A DNA stretch of 64,000 nt from CAVQCA01 sp963763115 (GTDB taxonomy: Bacteria; Pseudomonadota; Gammaproteobacteria; UBA9214): contig CAVXNM010000049.1 in NCBI GenBank assembly GCA_963763115.1, forward strand, positions 1 to 64,000, read 5' to 3'. Each line of letters opens with the position of its first letter. The first letter of the stretch is position 1. Position numbers and translations under genes: made by a program. Below are positions 43,686-53,236 of this stretch, in pieces. The notes beneath the pieces were generated by a model that saw only the letters and a list, made by a program, of their open reading frames with translations, did not search any database and was not told where the DNA came from.

Positions 43686-45164
43686 TCAGCCTGCGGGGGG
43701 TAGCTGGAACGTGGCGGAATTGACCCACATGTGAGTCAGGATAGACGCGGCGTAGCCCAGCAGGATGGCCGGTGCCCACTTGAGATGTCCGAAAAAGGTG
43801 TATCTGCCCTGTGCCTGACCCATCAGCGCGACACCCGCCGCCGAACCGATAGACAGCAGACTCCCGCCGACACCCGCGGTCAGGGTAACCAGCAGCCAGT
43901 GGCCAAGCGACATGTCCGGATTCATGGAGAGTACCGCGAACATGACCGGTATGTTGTCCACAATGGCTGAGATGATGCCGACTGAAGCGTTCGCAAAGGT
44001 CGGGCCCATGTCGACATAAATAATCTCGGACAGCAATCCCAGATAGCCGATGAATCCCAGGCCGCCGACGCAGAGTACGACGCCATAGAAAAACAGCAAT
44101 GTGTCCCACTCGGCACGGGCCATGCGCCGGAAGATATCGAATGGTTTGCCTTGCATGGAAATATGGCTTATATCGCCGATGATTTCCGTGTCATGGTTTG
44201 TCGGTCGGTGCGATTTGCGCAAGTAGTAACCGAAGAACTGCAGATAGGCAAGTCCCGTCATCATGCCAATGAAAGGTGGCAGGTGCAGGAATTTATGGAA
44301 ACATATCGTGGTCAGAATGGTGGCGACAAACAGGAGCATGATGCGTTTGCCGCCCCTGCGCACCTTGATCTGTTCCTCTTTGCCTGGAGGATGTCCGGCG
44401 GGAATGGCAAAGTGCATGAAAGCAGCCGGCACCAGGAAATTGACCAGGGAAGGGATGAACAGCAGGAAGAAACTGTTAAATTCAACCAGCCCTTCCTGCC
44501 ATACCATGAGCGTGGTGATGTCCCCGAAAGGCGAAAATGCCCCGCCCGCATTGGCGGCGACGACAATATTGACACACCCTGGCGTGATGAATCTGTTGTT
44601 ATCCTTGCCGACCGCGAGCAACACGGCACACATGATCAGCGACGTGGTCAGGTTGTCCAGTATCGGCGACAAAACAAATGCCAGTCCACCCGTCAACCAG
44701 AACAAGCTGCGGTAGCCAAAACCCTTGCGTACCAGCCAGGAACGCAGTGCTTCGAACAGCAGACGATCATCCATGGCATTGACATATGTCATGGCCGACA
44801 ACAGGAACAGGAACAGTTCGGAAAATTCGACCAGGTCGCTACGCAAGGCCGATTCAACCGTATGGCTATCACCAAGGTTTGCATAGACGAAGGCGATCAA
44901 CCCCCAGATTACGCCGGCCGCAAGGATCACGGGCTTCGACTTGCGCAAGTGGGTGAATTCCTCCGCCATGACCACAAGATAAGCGATGAAGAACACCAGC
45001 AACGCGGTATGGCCGATACTGGTTCGGGTCAGATCAGGGGCTATGGATCCGCCTGTTGAGGCCTGGAGTGCAGTCGGGGCAGTTAACAAGCCGACCAGGA
45101 TCGGAATTATTGTCGTGAAAAATTGCACCGGTGTTCGTCTTTCTCGATTGATCGCATTCGCCAC
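43686..45164 (-). CDS. nhaD: Sodium:proton antiporter, NhaD type
   Basis: Secondary antiporter of the ion-transporter superfamily that expels sodium in exchange for protons, common in marine and haloalkaliphilic bacteria. 492 aa with about twelve hydrophobic segments, the first perhaps a signal-like helix. Conserved blocks: SPILDNLTTSLIMCAVLLAVG, NIVVAANAGGAFSPFGDITTLMVWQ and SAIVDNIPVMFAVLSM, characteristic of NhaD. Convergent with dnaQ. Its presence is consistent with a saline habitat. Confidence 0.93.
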   Translation of the reverse strand: MANAINRERRTPVQFFTTIIPILVGLLTAPTALQASTGGSIAPDLTRTSIGHTALLVFFIAYLVVMAEEFTHLRKSKPVILAAGVIWGLIAFVYANLGDSHTVESALRSDLVEFSELFLFLLSAMTYVNAMDDRLLFEALRSWLVRKGFGYRSLFWLTGGLAFVLSPILDNLTTSLIMCAVLLAVGKDNNRFITPGCVNIVVAANAGGAFSPFGDITTLMVWQEGLVEFNSFFLLFIPSLVNFLVPAAFMHFAIPAGHPPGKEEQIKVRRGGKRIMLLFVATILTTICFHKFLHLPPFIGMMTGLAYLQFFGYYLRKSHRPTNHDTEIIGDISHISMQGKPFDIFRRMARAEWDTLLFFYGVVLCVGGLGFIGYLGLLSEIIYVDMGPTFANASVGIISAIVDNIPVMFAVLSMNPDMSLGHWLLVTLTAGVGGSLLSIGSAAGVALMGQAQGRYTFFGHLKWAPAILLGYAASILTHMWVNSATFQLPPAG

Positions 45165-45801
45165 GGACCCGCACTCCGGTCGTGGTGAAGTGTGGGTGCC
45201 CGGGCATTAACAGTGATCACACTCGCTGGCATTAACGGTATTAAACACCGATGCAAGCGGCCATTGGCAGGTGATGCGGTTTTTCCTGGAGCAAGGCTGC
45301 TTGCCCGTCGTGACCAGGCTCGTAAATCTACTTATTGCAGCGGTTTCATCATAGGCACGGGAAGCCGGGGGTGCAACTGCTCTTCCTTTCCCGATACTCC
45401 CCGTCCGGTATTCTGTCGCGGGATTAAAATATTCAGTACATTACGAATAAATGTGCTGGCGAACGCGCTCGGAAACTCGTCCTGCCCGGGTTACTTCCGG
45501 CCTGATATGGAAGTAGGGGCTATTCGGAACCGATACCCTGTTTCTTCGTTGTCATTTGATAATTTCATGGGATCCATCGGACGATAATGTTGTTCAAACT
45601 CCTGTCCGCGGTTGTTTGCGCCGGTTGTAGGGAAATGACTTTTCCTGTTCAAGGATCCATTTGCGCCTGTCATTGGATCGTCTTCTTTCATACATGGGCA
45701 TGGGGGCGATTGGTTATGGAAAAGAGAGATTCGCAAAATGAATTTTCAGGTATTACTCAAAAATACTTATTGCCGTCTGCTCGACAGTCTCGGGTGATTG
45801 A
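45165..45801. other. Gene-poor spacer upstream of nhaD
   Basis: 637 bases. Short open frames exist on both strands (for example 45192-45587 plus, 45491-45736 minus), but none shows recognisable motifs, a good ribosome site or consistent codon use. The nhaD promoter must lie near 45165-45300. Confidence 0.4.
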
Positions 45802-45990
45802 TCAGTCGGTTTGCCCTTTCGATATCCTGGAGAGGATGGCTATCAGGTAGTCGAGATCACCGAGGATTTTGCGTCTGTCAGTCACCCTTCTGCGGTCGCA
45901 CATTACCAGGACACCCTGACTGTCTACGAAGGGGAACTCATGGGGTAGATCCCAGCGGCGATCCCCCTTTTGTCTTGCGATAATTTCCAT
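45802..45990 (-). CDS. Small DRR-motif protein
   Basis: 62 aa. The layout GDRR-x(n)-FPFVDSQGVLVMCDRRR-x2-DRRK resembles a family of small conserved proteobacterial proteins with two DRR motifs around a FPF-D-x-x-G core. Their function is not established. No membrane segment or signal is visible; it is rich in Arg and Asp. Start ATG 45990 has only a weak purine stretch upstream. It stands alone in a gene-poor region. Confidence 0.55.
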   Translation of the reverse strand: MEIIARQKGDRRWDLPHEFPFVDSQGVLVMCDRRRVTDRRKILGDLDYLIAILSRISKGQTD

Positions 45991-46525
45991 CGTTCCGACC
46001 GACGAGGTTCCTTGAATGGCTGTCAGCGACAGATTCCCGTCAGAATCCTAGGTACATAACCGGCGCATCGGGTTCGTGAATGCCGCGAGCCATATATTCA
46101 TCGCCTTCCTGAAACTGTGACCGCCAGGGATAACCGTGCGTATTTATTGATCAAATCCTGGTTTCAACCTGGCCTGGCGGGGTGGCCGGCTAGTCGACCC
46201 TGATTAACCGGGCAGTTAACTTCAAGATAGTGGAGTTGCAGGGTGTAGACAATAAGGGGAATTACTTATAAAGCTCGCCAGAATCGCCAATGCCGGTTTT
46301 CGTTACGGCAATTGGCCTGGTGGTAGTTCAATGCTGGAATCCTGTGGTTTGACGGGATTTGATTCAGAAATTGCCGCTGTCCGGCTACTTGTAACCGGCA
46401 CGGCCAACCGCGGCGAACCGCTGGCGGCAGTCCGGATTCTGCATGACGGAAATCATTGCATGCCACCGGTTTGGTGACAATTTTTATAGTTGAAGGCAAG
46501 CAAACACGACGAAAGAGGTTATGTC
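45991..46525. other. Gene-poor spacer
   Basis: 535 bases with no gene I can support. A minus-strand open stretch of about 36 codons at 46040-46150 has protein-like composition but no upstream start. TATAGT at about 46486-46491 could be the -10 box for the broken gene that follows. Confidence 0.35.
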
Positions 46526-46759
46526 ATGGGGACCAAATGGGCAGAGGTGACTCTCCACATAGACGAGGAGACGACACACGATCAAAGCGAGAACTTTCGT
46601 GACCGGTTACTTGGCAAGGATGGGGTTATTGCCGCGTAATGCCATGATTAAAGGCCGCATTTGATGTTAATTGAATATGACCCGGAGATCATTAACTCGA
46701 GGGAGTTTCTTACAGAAGCCAGCAAAGGAAACTTACATCGCGAGTTGATTGGTTTCTAG
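46526..46759 (+). pseudogene. Broken small metal-binding-like (HMA/BON-style) protein gene
   Basis: ATG 46526 has a purine-rich GAAAGAGG upstream. The frame reads AEVTLHIDEETTHDQSENFR, then LLGKDGVIAA, TAA (46637-46639), CHD, TAA (46649-46651), and continues in the same frame with RPHLMLIEYDPEIINSREFL and on to a TAG at 46757. Both halves together match a small protein of about 77 aa in which a VxVHIDE strand, a DGV turn and a PHLMxVEYDP strand form an HMA-like fold lacking the CXXC. Two nonsense codons 12 bases apart interrupt it. It overlaps the 3' end of the polyamine permease gene by 4 bases. Confidence 0.65.
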
Positions 46760-47589
46760 GTCGGGTCGATCGCCGGCGCGTGACGGTATTGCATCTCCTT
46801 TCGGTGCGTCAACCATCCGGCGAGCAGGATGCAGAGGGTGACAATGGCGACGATCAGTGTCGCCAGGGCATTGATTTGCGGGCTGACGCCGAGGCGTACG
46901 CTGGAATAGACCACCATGGGCAGGGTGGTGGCGCCGGGACCTGCCACGAAACTGGCGATGACCAGGTCATCCAGCGACAGGGTGAAGGCCAGTAACCAGC
47001 CTGCCAACAGGGACGGGGCGATGATCGGGAGGGTAATCAGCAGGAAGACCTTCCATGGCCGCGCGCCCAGATCCATGGCCGCCTCCTCCAGTGAGATGTC
47101 GAATTGCGTGAGACGAGACTGCACCACGACGGTGACGAAGGCCGCGCTAAAGGTGATATGGGCGAGTGTGATGGTGGTGATGCCGCGCCCGGCTGGCCAG
47201 CCGATCATATGCTCCATGGTCACGAACAGCAGCAGGGAGGCGAGACCCAGGATGACGTCGGGCATCACCAGTGGAGCACTGACCATGGTGGAAAAAAGCG
47301 TTCGTCCGCGGAACTTGCCAAAACGCACGAGGGTGATCGCGGCGAGGGTTCCCAGCAAGACCGACAGGGTCGCATTCATGGTGGCGATGCGCAGACTGAG
47401 CCAGGCGGCGGAGAGTATCTGGTCGTTGTGCAGCAGTTCGCTATACCATCGGGTGGAGAAACCGCCCCACACCGTGACCAGTCGGGAGGTGTTGAACGAG
47501 TATACGATCAGGGAAATGATCGGGACATAGAGAAACGCATAGCCAAACGCCAGCAGGGTGAACAGCAGATAGGGTCGTTGACGTTTCAC
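46756..47589 (-). CDS. potI: Polyamine ABC transporter permease, PotC/PotI type
   Basis: Second inner-membrane permease of a putrescine/spermidine importer. 277 aa, six membrane segments. The EAA loop contacting the ATPase is visible in EEAAMDLGARPWKVFLLITLP. Its start overlaps the end of potH by 4 bases. The operon order on the minus strand is binding protein, ATPase, permease, permease, matching potFGHI, so PotI is the better name than PotC. Confidence 0.9.
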   Translation of the reverse strand: MKRQRPYLLFTLLAFGYAFLYVPIISLIVYSFNTSRLVTVWGGFSTRWYSELLHNDQILSAAWLSLRIATMNATLSVLLGTLAAITLVRFGKFRGRTLFSTMVSAPLVMPDVILGLASLLLFVTMEHMIGWPAGRGITTITLAHITFSAAFVTVVVQSRLTQFDISLEEAAMDLGARPWKVFLLITLPIIAPSLLAGWLLAFTLSLDDLVIASFVAGPGATTLPMVVYSSVRLGVSPQINALATLIVAIVTLCILLAGWLTHRKEMQYRHAPAIDPT

Positions 47590-48542
47590 GTCCGTACCGC
47601 ACTCTCATTCTTTTCCTGGGAGCGCTGGAACAGAGCCAGGGGCACCACCAGCAGCATCAGCATAACCACCGCCACGGCGGACGCGGCGGGCCAGTCGCGG
47701 TTGGAAAAAAACTCGGTCCACAGCACCTTGCCGATCATGAGTGAATCCGGTCCGCCAAGGAGATCCGGGATCACGAATTCACCCACTGCCGGAATGAACA
47801 CCAGCATGCAACCGGCGATGATACCGGGCAGGGAGAGCGGCAAGGTGACTCTCATAAAGGCCCTCCACGGCCTGCAGCCGAGGTCGGCCGCCGCCTCCAG
47901 CAGCGCCATGTCCATGCGTGAGAGCGTGGCGTACAGGGGAAGCACCATGAACGGCAGATACGAATAGACGATGCCCAGATACACGGCAAAGTCCGTATGC
48001 AGCAGTGTCAGGGGATGATCGATGACACCGATGTTGAGCAGCAGGTTATTGAGCAGGCCATTACTCTTGAGAATGCCGATCCAGGCATACACACGGATGA
48101 GGAAGCTGGTCCAGAAGGGCAGGATGACCAGCATCAGCAGGAGGTTGCGCAGCGTGTCGCGGGTGCGCGCGATGGCGTAGGCCATGGGATAGCCGAGCAG
48201 CAGGCACACCAGGGTCGAGATGCCGGCGATTTTGAGCGACTTCAGGTAGGAGATCAAATACAGCGGATCCTCCCACAGTCGCCGGTAATTCTCCAGATGC
48301 AGCTGGATTTGCAGCGTACTGTCTTCGAGGAATTGCCACAGGGGCGAATAGGGAGGTCGAGCGAGCAGGACTTCCGCCAGGCTGATCTTGAGCACGATCA
48401 CGAACGGCAGGATAAAGAAGACGAGCAGCCACAGGTATGGCAGCGCGATAACCAGACACCGCCCGTTGTGTCCGGTGAGGAGATCGCCGAACCGCCCGCC
48501 TGCGCTGCGGGTGTAGCCGTTGATGGCTGCCCAAGTGTTCAC
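47586..48542 (-). CDS. potH: Polyamine ABC transporter permease, PotB/PotH type
   Basis: First permease of the importer. The open frame extends to 48737 inside potG, but GTG 48542 is preferred because it overlaps the potG stop as GTGA and gives 318 aa (E. coli PotH 317). It has an N-terminal cytoplasmic leader and about six membrane segments; the EAA loop is LLEAAADLGCRPWRAFMRVTLP. It is cotranscribed with potG and potI. Confidence 0.91.
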   Translation of the reverse strand: MNTWAAINGYTRSAGGRFGDLLTGHNGRCLVIALPYLWLLVFFILPFVIVLKISLAEVLLARPPYSPLWQFLEDSTLQIQLHLENYRRLWEDPLYLISYLKSLKIAGISTLVCLLLGYPMAYAIARTRDTLRNLLLMLVILPFWTSFLIRVYAWIGILKSNGLLNNLLLNIGVIDHPLTLLHTDFAVYLGIVYSYLPFMVLPLYATLSRMDMALLEAAADLGCRPWRAFMRVTLPLSLPGIIAGCMLVFIPAVGEFVIPDLLGGPDSLMIGKVLWTEFFSNRDWPAASAVAVVMLMLLVVPLALFQRSQEKNESAVRT

Positions 48543-49696
48543 GACGCGAACACCACGCCGCTGTCCGGCATCCAGGAAAGGTATACCTCTTGATCCCAGG
48601 TGAGCGGGTTTTCCGTGAGCCGAGCGATATTGGTGAGTTGTACCCGCATCTGCTGGCCGGTCGGCAATCGTACCAGATAAATCGAAACATCGCCGAGGTA
48701 GGCGACGTCGGTGATGATCCCCTTGACGACATTGCAATCTGCGGCGGGCGCCTGCTCGGAGGCGACCAGTTTCTCGGGACGCACGGCCACCGTGACCGGC
48801 GTCCCTTCCGGCAGGGGTTGCTTGTGCGCCATGACCAGGTCGCAGCCGAGGCTCTCGGAACGAATCAGCAGCCGTTCGCCTTCCTGTTCCACCACCCGTC
48901 CCTCGATGCTGTTCACCGCACCGATGAATTCTGCGACATGGCGGCTGGCCGGGTATTCATAGACGCTGGTCGGTGTGCCCACCTGCTCGATACGGCCGGC
49001 TTCCATGATCGCTATGCGGGTCGAAACGGTCATTGCTTCCTCCTGGTCGTGGGTCACCATGATGAAGGTGGTGCCCACGCGTTCCTGAATGTTGACCAGT
49101 TCGAACTGGGTATGTTCGCGCAGTTTCTTGTCCAGCGCCGCCAGGGGTTCGTCGAGGAGCAGGAGTTTGGGTTGTCTTGCCAGGGAACGGATTAGCGCAA
49201 CCCGCTGGCGCTGCCCGCCGGAGAGCTGCTCCGGCTTGCGGCGCGCGAAGGGCATCATGCGCACCAGTTCCAGCAGGCCTGCCACGCGATCGCGGATCTC
49301 GTCCTTGCCGAGCTTCTGCTGTTTCAGTCCAAACGCGACATTCTGCTCCACGGTCATGTGTGGAAACAGTGCATAGGACTGGAACATCATGTTAACTGGT
49401 CGCGCGTAGGGCGGTACCCGGGTCATGTCCGCGCCGTCGATAAGGATGCGTCCCGAGGTTGGTTGCTCCAGACCCGCGAGCATGCGCAGCAGTGTGCTCT
49501 TGCCGCAGCCGGAGCCGCCGAGCAGACAGAAGAATTCACCCTGGTAGATATCCAGCGTTATCCCGTCGACGGCATAGGTAGTGTCGAAAACCCTGGTGAC
49601 ATTGTCGATGTGTACGAAGGGTTTGGCCGCGGGATCGCGCCAGGGTTCCTGGAGCGCTTTTACGGTTTTGGGCTGGGTCATCCTCGGTGTCTTCAC
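48539..49696 (-). CDS. potG: Polyamine ABC transporter ATP-binding protein
   Basis: Energises polyamine import. 385 aa. Walker A GGSGCGKSTLLRM (about 55-67), Q-loop near MMFQSYALFPHM, signature LSGGQRQRVAL, Walker B LLLLDEPLAALD, and switch His in VTHDQEEAMT. The C-terminal TOBE domain (about 300-380) includes VAVRPEKL. A strong hairpin separates it from potF. Confidence 0.94.
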   Translation of the reverse strand: MKTPRMTQPKTVKALQEPWRDPAAKPFVHIDNVTRVFDTTYAVDGITLDIYQGEFFCLLGGSGCGKSTLLRMLAGLEQPTSGRILIDGADMTRVPPYARPVNMMFQSYALFPHMTVEQNVAFGLKQQKLGKDEIRDRVAGLLELVRMMPFARRKPEQLSGGQRQRVALIRSLARQPKLLLLDEPLAALDKKLREHTQFELVNIQERVGTTFIMVTHDQEEAMTVSTRIAIMEAGRIEQVGTPTSVYEYPASRHVAEFIGAVNSIEGRVVEQEGERLLIRSESLGCDLVMAHKQPLPEGTPVTVAVRPEKLVASEQAPAADCNVVKGIITDVAYLGDVSIYLVRLPTGQQMRVQLTNIARLTENPLTWDQEVYLSWMPDSGVVFAS

Positions 49697-49712
49697 AGTC
49701 TCCAGAGATGAC

Positions 49713-49748
49713 GCCTGTCCCTGGTCCGGTATCGGATCAGGGACAGGC
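49713..49748 (-). promoter_or_regulatory. Intercistronic hairpin between potF and potG
   Basis: An 11-base perfect stem GCCTGTCCCTG / CAGGGACAGGC is extended by weaker pairs (GGTCC/GGATC) around a short loop. There is no T-tract on the minus strand. Such a hairpin would partly terminate or protect the 3' end of potF mRNA, giving more binding protein than transporter. Confidence 0.65.
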
Positions 49749-49774
49749 CAGTCTTTACGCCAGCGGCGGGAGTG

Positions 49775-50884
49775 TTACTGCCCGCTCTTGATGCGGGTCC
49801 AGGCCCGCACTTTCAGGCGCTGCACCTTGTCCGGCAGCGTCCCGATGGTGACCAGCCGCTGTTTTACGTCTTCCGGGGGATAGATGCCCGGATCATCGCG
49901 CACCGACTCGTCGAGAAGACCGGTTGCCGCCTTGTTGGCGTTGGCGTAGGCCACTTCATTGCTGATTGCCGCGATCACATCGGGTTTCAGAAGGTAGTTG
50001 ATGAAGGTATAGGCGTTGTCCGTATGGGGCGCGTCCGTGGGGATGGCCATGACATCGATCCAGAGAATGGCACCCTGCTTCGGCACCGTGTAGGCAACGT
50101 GGACGTTGTTGCCGGCCTCATCCGCGCGGTCCCGGGCCTGCAGCACGTCGCCCGAGTAGCCATGGGCCACGCAGAGGTCGCCATTGGCCAGGTCATTGAT
50201 GTACTGGGACGAGTGAAAGTACTTGATATAGGGCCGCACCTTCTTGAACAGTTCCACGGCCGCTTCGAAGTCCTTGGGATCGGTGCTGTTCGGATCCTTG
50301 CCCAGGTACATCAGGGCCGCGCTCATGCCCTCCATTTCATCGTCCATCACGCTGATGCCGCAGCCGGCGAGCTTTGAAGCAATGGCCGGGTCGAAGAGCA
50401 GCGCCCAGGTGTCGGTTGGCACATTATCCCCGAGGATGGCCTTGACCTTGTCGACGTTGTAGCCTATGCCGCTGGTCCCCCACATGTAAGGAACCACGTG
50501 CGCGTTGTCCGCGTCCGGTGTCTGTAGCGGTTTCAGGATGGCCGGGTCGAGATTCCCGTAGTTTCCAAGCTTCGATTTGTCCAGTTTCTGGTACAGGCCG
50601 GCCTTGATCTGGCGCTCCGCGAAAGGTTGTGCGGTGGGGAAAACCACGTCATAGCCGCTGCCGCCGGCGAGCAGCTTCGCCTCCATGACTTCGTTGGAGT
50701 CATAGACGTCGTAGGTTACCTTGATGCCGGTGGCTGCCTGAAAATTTTCCAGGGTATCCGGCGCAATATAGTCTGACCAGTTGTAGACGTGTACAACCTT
50801 GTCGTCGGCCCGGGCGGAATTTATAACGGAGCAGAGTATGGCGGCAAGCAGAACGGTAATCGGTGTTTGCATTAAAGTTTCCAT
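49775..50884 (-). CDS. potF: Putrescine-type periplasmic binding protein
   Basis: Periplasmic polyamine receptor of the ABC importer. 369 aa. The signal peptide ends near VINSARA-DDKVVHVYNWSDYIAPDTL. The mature start VHVYNWSDYI and the later YNVDKV and YSGDVLQARDRA are hallmarks of the PotD/PotF family. Trp and Asp ligands lie in NWSDYI and further Asp in the second lobe. E. coli PotF is 370 aa. First gene of the potFGHI operon on the minus strand. Confidence 0.94.
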   Translation of the reverse strand: METLMQTPITVLLAAILCSVINSARADDKVVHVYNWSDYIAPDTLENFQAATGIKVTYDVYDSNEVMEAKLLAGGSGYDVVFPTAQPFAERQIKAGLYQKLDKSKLGNYGNLDPAILKPLQTPDADNAHVVPYMWGTSGIGYNVDKVKAILGDNVPTDTWALLFDPAIASKLAGCGISVMDDEMEGMSAALMYLGKDPNSTDPKDFEAAVELFKKVRPYIKYFHSSQYINDLANGDLCVAHGYSGDVLQARDRADEAGNNVHVAYTVPKQGAILWIDVMAIPTDAPHTDNAYTFINYLLKPDVIAAISNEVAYANANKAATGLLDESVRDDPGIYPPEDVKQRLVTIGTLPDKVQRLKVRAWTRIKSGQ

Positions 50885-51450
50885 GGCTGCAGGCGTGGGC
50901 GAGTAGCGGCGTTTTTCGCATCAAGACGTGATGGTCTTCAAAGTCGCAGATATTGGGCACGGCATTTCGGGCTGTCAACCTTTTACATGAAATAATCACG
51001 GGACAGGGTTGATCGGGTGAGCTTTATTTTTGCAGTTTCGGCGCCGGATGCCAGTGGACGACAGGAAGTATTCAATCCCCGTTACAGACGTATTCTGTGA
51101 CCCAAATCGTCATGCGGGTGGAATATGCGGCAATACGTCAGGGTTGCTTGCCGTGGCAGGCGGGAAGGAACCAGGAATGAAACCGCCAATCAAGTTCGGC
51201 TTTCATGGATAAGCGATTGGTGGGAAAAAAGAAAACCTCTGTCTGGAGTACGACATCTGTAGATAAATTGCCCGGTTTTATTAAGGGCGAATTTCAGATG
51301 TGGTTCACATCCAGAAAGAGGCTTCCAGTTATCAAGATACTACACATTCAATGAAGGTCAAGCAGATGACGGAAATATTTCTCGACGTCACGCAAGCCCA
51401 ATCTCCCTGGATTGGTCACGAGCGGTCTGGCGGGTCTTGCCCCTGTCGCA
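50885..51450. other. Spacer upstream of potF
   Basis: 566 bases between potF and the convergent-side VOC gene. It holds the potF promoter and leader (near 50885-51000). Small open frames such as 51030-51212 plus lack motifs. No repeat or tRNA is seen. Confidence 0.4.
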
Positions 51451-51879
51451 TCATGTCTTGAACAACTGGATATCAATGTCTCTGAACGCCTTGAATTCCA
51501 GTGCATTCTCGCTTGGGTCCAGCAATATCATCGTGGCCTGTTCGCCAGGGAGACCCAGGAATCTCGTATAGGGTTCGATGACGAAATGCGCACCTTTTCC
51601 CCTGAGTGTCCCGACGAGCGCATTCCATTGACCCATCTCCAGCACGACGCCAAAATGCGGTACCGGGACTGCATGCCCGTCAACCGGATTGCTGTGTGTC
51701 CCGGCGCAACTCCGAATCTGGCCCGGAGGAGCAAGATGGCAGACCAGTTGATGTCCATAAAAATTGAAATCCACCCAGGTGCTGGAACTGCGTCCCTCCG
51801 GGCAGCCCAGCAACCCCGTGTAGAAATCACGCGCCGTCGCGATATCATTTACCTTGATGGCCAGGTGGAATGGCGGCAT
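51451..51879 (-). CDS. VOC-superfamily (glyoxalase/dioxygenase-like) protein
   Basis: 142 aa from ATG 51879 (frame open upstream into the next gene). Starts MPPFHLAIKVNDIATARDFY, the usual first beta-alpha unit with a metal-ligand His, and includes VPHFGVVLEMGQW and the C-terminal Glu ligand in LLDPSENALEFKAF. A single-chain metal enzyme of unknown substrate. It lies 52 bases downstream of the DUF900 hydrolase gene on the same strand, so they may be cotranscribed. Confidence 0.82.
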   Translation of the reverse strand: MPPFHLAIKVNDIATARDFYTGLLGCPEGRSSSTWVDFNFYGHQLVCHLAPPGQIRSCAGTHSNPVDGHAVPVPHFGVVLEMGQWNALVGTLRGKGAHFVIEPYTRFLGLPGEQATMILLDPSENALEFKAFRDIDIQLFKT

Positions 51880-51931
51880 ACACTTTGATAGATTTGGGTT
51901 GTCTGGCTGGTGCTTCGACAATGACCCGGGT

Positions 51932-53068
51932 TTATTTCCGGAAGGTCCAGTAGCGCATCCCCTTGGATTCCAGGGACTTGAGGCCGAAACGATCGTCGGC
52001 GCGCTGTCCGGTCTGCAGCAGCGCAAAAATATCCTCCATGATACGCCGGTCCTCGGCGAAATAGGAATGCCCCAGCAGACCACCGGAGACATCGCTCGCG
52101 TCCACTGTCTCGACTCCGTTCACCACCACCAGACCTTCTCCGGTTTCCCCCGCACGCGGATACCCGTGAAAGGCCTTGGAAGCCATCAGGGCGCGATCGT
52201 TCGACGAGGCATAGACCGTTACGTGAATACCGGTGCGTGCGAGACGCGGGGCCATATCCAGACGGAAGACATCGGCATCGATGTCGGGAGCGATCATGAC
52301 GATCTCCCGGAACACGATGAGATCCCCATCCGGACGGTCGCTTGCAAGCGCTGTCATGGCCCGGCCGATGATTCTGTTGCCCATGCTGTGACCTACTAGG
52401 TAGATGTTCTGTGCCTGGATGGTTTCGAGCAGCGTCGTAAGCAGCTGGACAAAATCGGCCTGCGCCCATTCCGCGTTGGTCTCGTCCACGGTGTAACCTG
52501 TTAGGCTGCCTTGCGATGGCCAGCTGAATATAAGGACCGGACCTGTAAATTTCAGATCATTGGCAAACTGCGCCACGACTCGACTTGTCTCGAGAAACTC
52601 GGTGTTATAGCCAGGCACGAATATGCTGATTTTGCCACCTGGTGACTCGGCTACCGCCTCGGACAGGCGCTGGAGAAAGTCATCCCGCGTCAGTGTGATG
52701 ACATTACGCACCTTGATGTGTTTGTATTCATCGGCTGTGGATTCGAGCTTGAGCAGGGACGGCTCCTCCTGTCGGCCCATAACATGGCCCGGGGGTATGC
52801 CGACCTCGGTGATACCGTAGCTCATATCACCGCGATTGACACCGTAATAGGCGCCATCCCCCGCTTCCGGTGCGCGGTCGGTCGCGAAGAAGACCTTGAC
52901 CGGATGCGGTGATGCAGCGATGTCAGTCGACTGCTCACGGGAATCACCGAGGATCCCGCAACCTGATATACCGGCGATCAGTACACAGAATAAAAGAGTA
53001 ATTTTAATTCGGTATGAACGATTCAGCATAACGGCAATTATGAACAGAATGGAAAAATGACCTGTCAA
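51932..53068 (-). CDS. DUF900 alpha/beta-hydrolase lipoprotein
   Basis: 365-378 aa. The better start is ATG 53029, which gives a signal peptide with lipobox AGISGC. The DUF900 (COG4782) alpha/beta-hydrolase core begins at VKVFFATDRAP and FVPGYNTEF. The nucleophile Ser is in LVGHSMGNR, an acid likely in IAPDIDADVF and a His near GLLGHSYF. Predicted serine esterase on the periplasmic face; substrate unknown. Confidence 0.82.
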   Translation of the reverse strand: MTGHFSILFIIAVMLNRSYRIKITLLFCVLIAGISGCGILGDSREQSTDIAASPHPVKVFFATDRAPEAGDGAYYGVNRGDMSYGITEVGIPPGHVMGRQEEPSLLKLESTADEYKHIKVRNVITLTRDDFLQRLSEAVAESPGGKISIFVPGYNTEFLETSRVVAQFANDLKFTGPVLIFSWPSQGSLTGYTVDETNAEWAQADFVQLLTTLLETIQAQNIYLVGHSMGNRIIGRAMTALASDRPDGDLIVFREIVMIAPDIDADVFRLDMAPRLARTGIHVTVYASSNDRALMASKAFHGYPRAGETGEGLVVVNGVETVDASDVSGGLLGHSYFAEDRRIMEDIFALLQTGQRADDRFGLKSLESKGMRYWTFRK

Positions 53069-53236
53069 GCGAGAACGATATCAACTGAAACATTCTTTGA
53101 CCATGCCAGCAAGGTATAGTGCCGCACTGGAACAGCTGATTGGTGCAGACGTCGGTTGCAGGTAGCGGCGCCCACCCCAAAATGACTATGGATGTATCGA
53201 AGACTAGGGTCTGTGCGTGTTAAAAGCTCGATAATA

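Noticed and set aside
44151..45059. 302-codon plus-strand frame over nhaD
   Set aside because: Antisense shadow; rich in Gln/His/Arg, and nhaD is unmistakable on the other strand.
46040..46150. Protein-like open stretch on the minus strand (QFQEGDEYMARGIHEPDAPV)
   Set aside because: About 36 codons with no start after the upstream stop and no recognised family; could be a remnant but cannot be supported.
46637..46651. Stop-codon recoding in the HMA-like gene
   Set aside because: Both stops are TAA, which is not used for selenocysteine or pyrrolysine; decay or sequence error is simpler.
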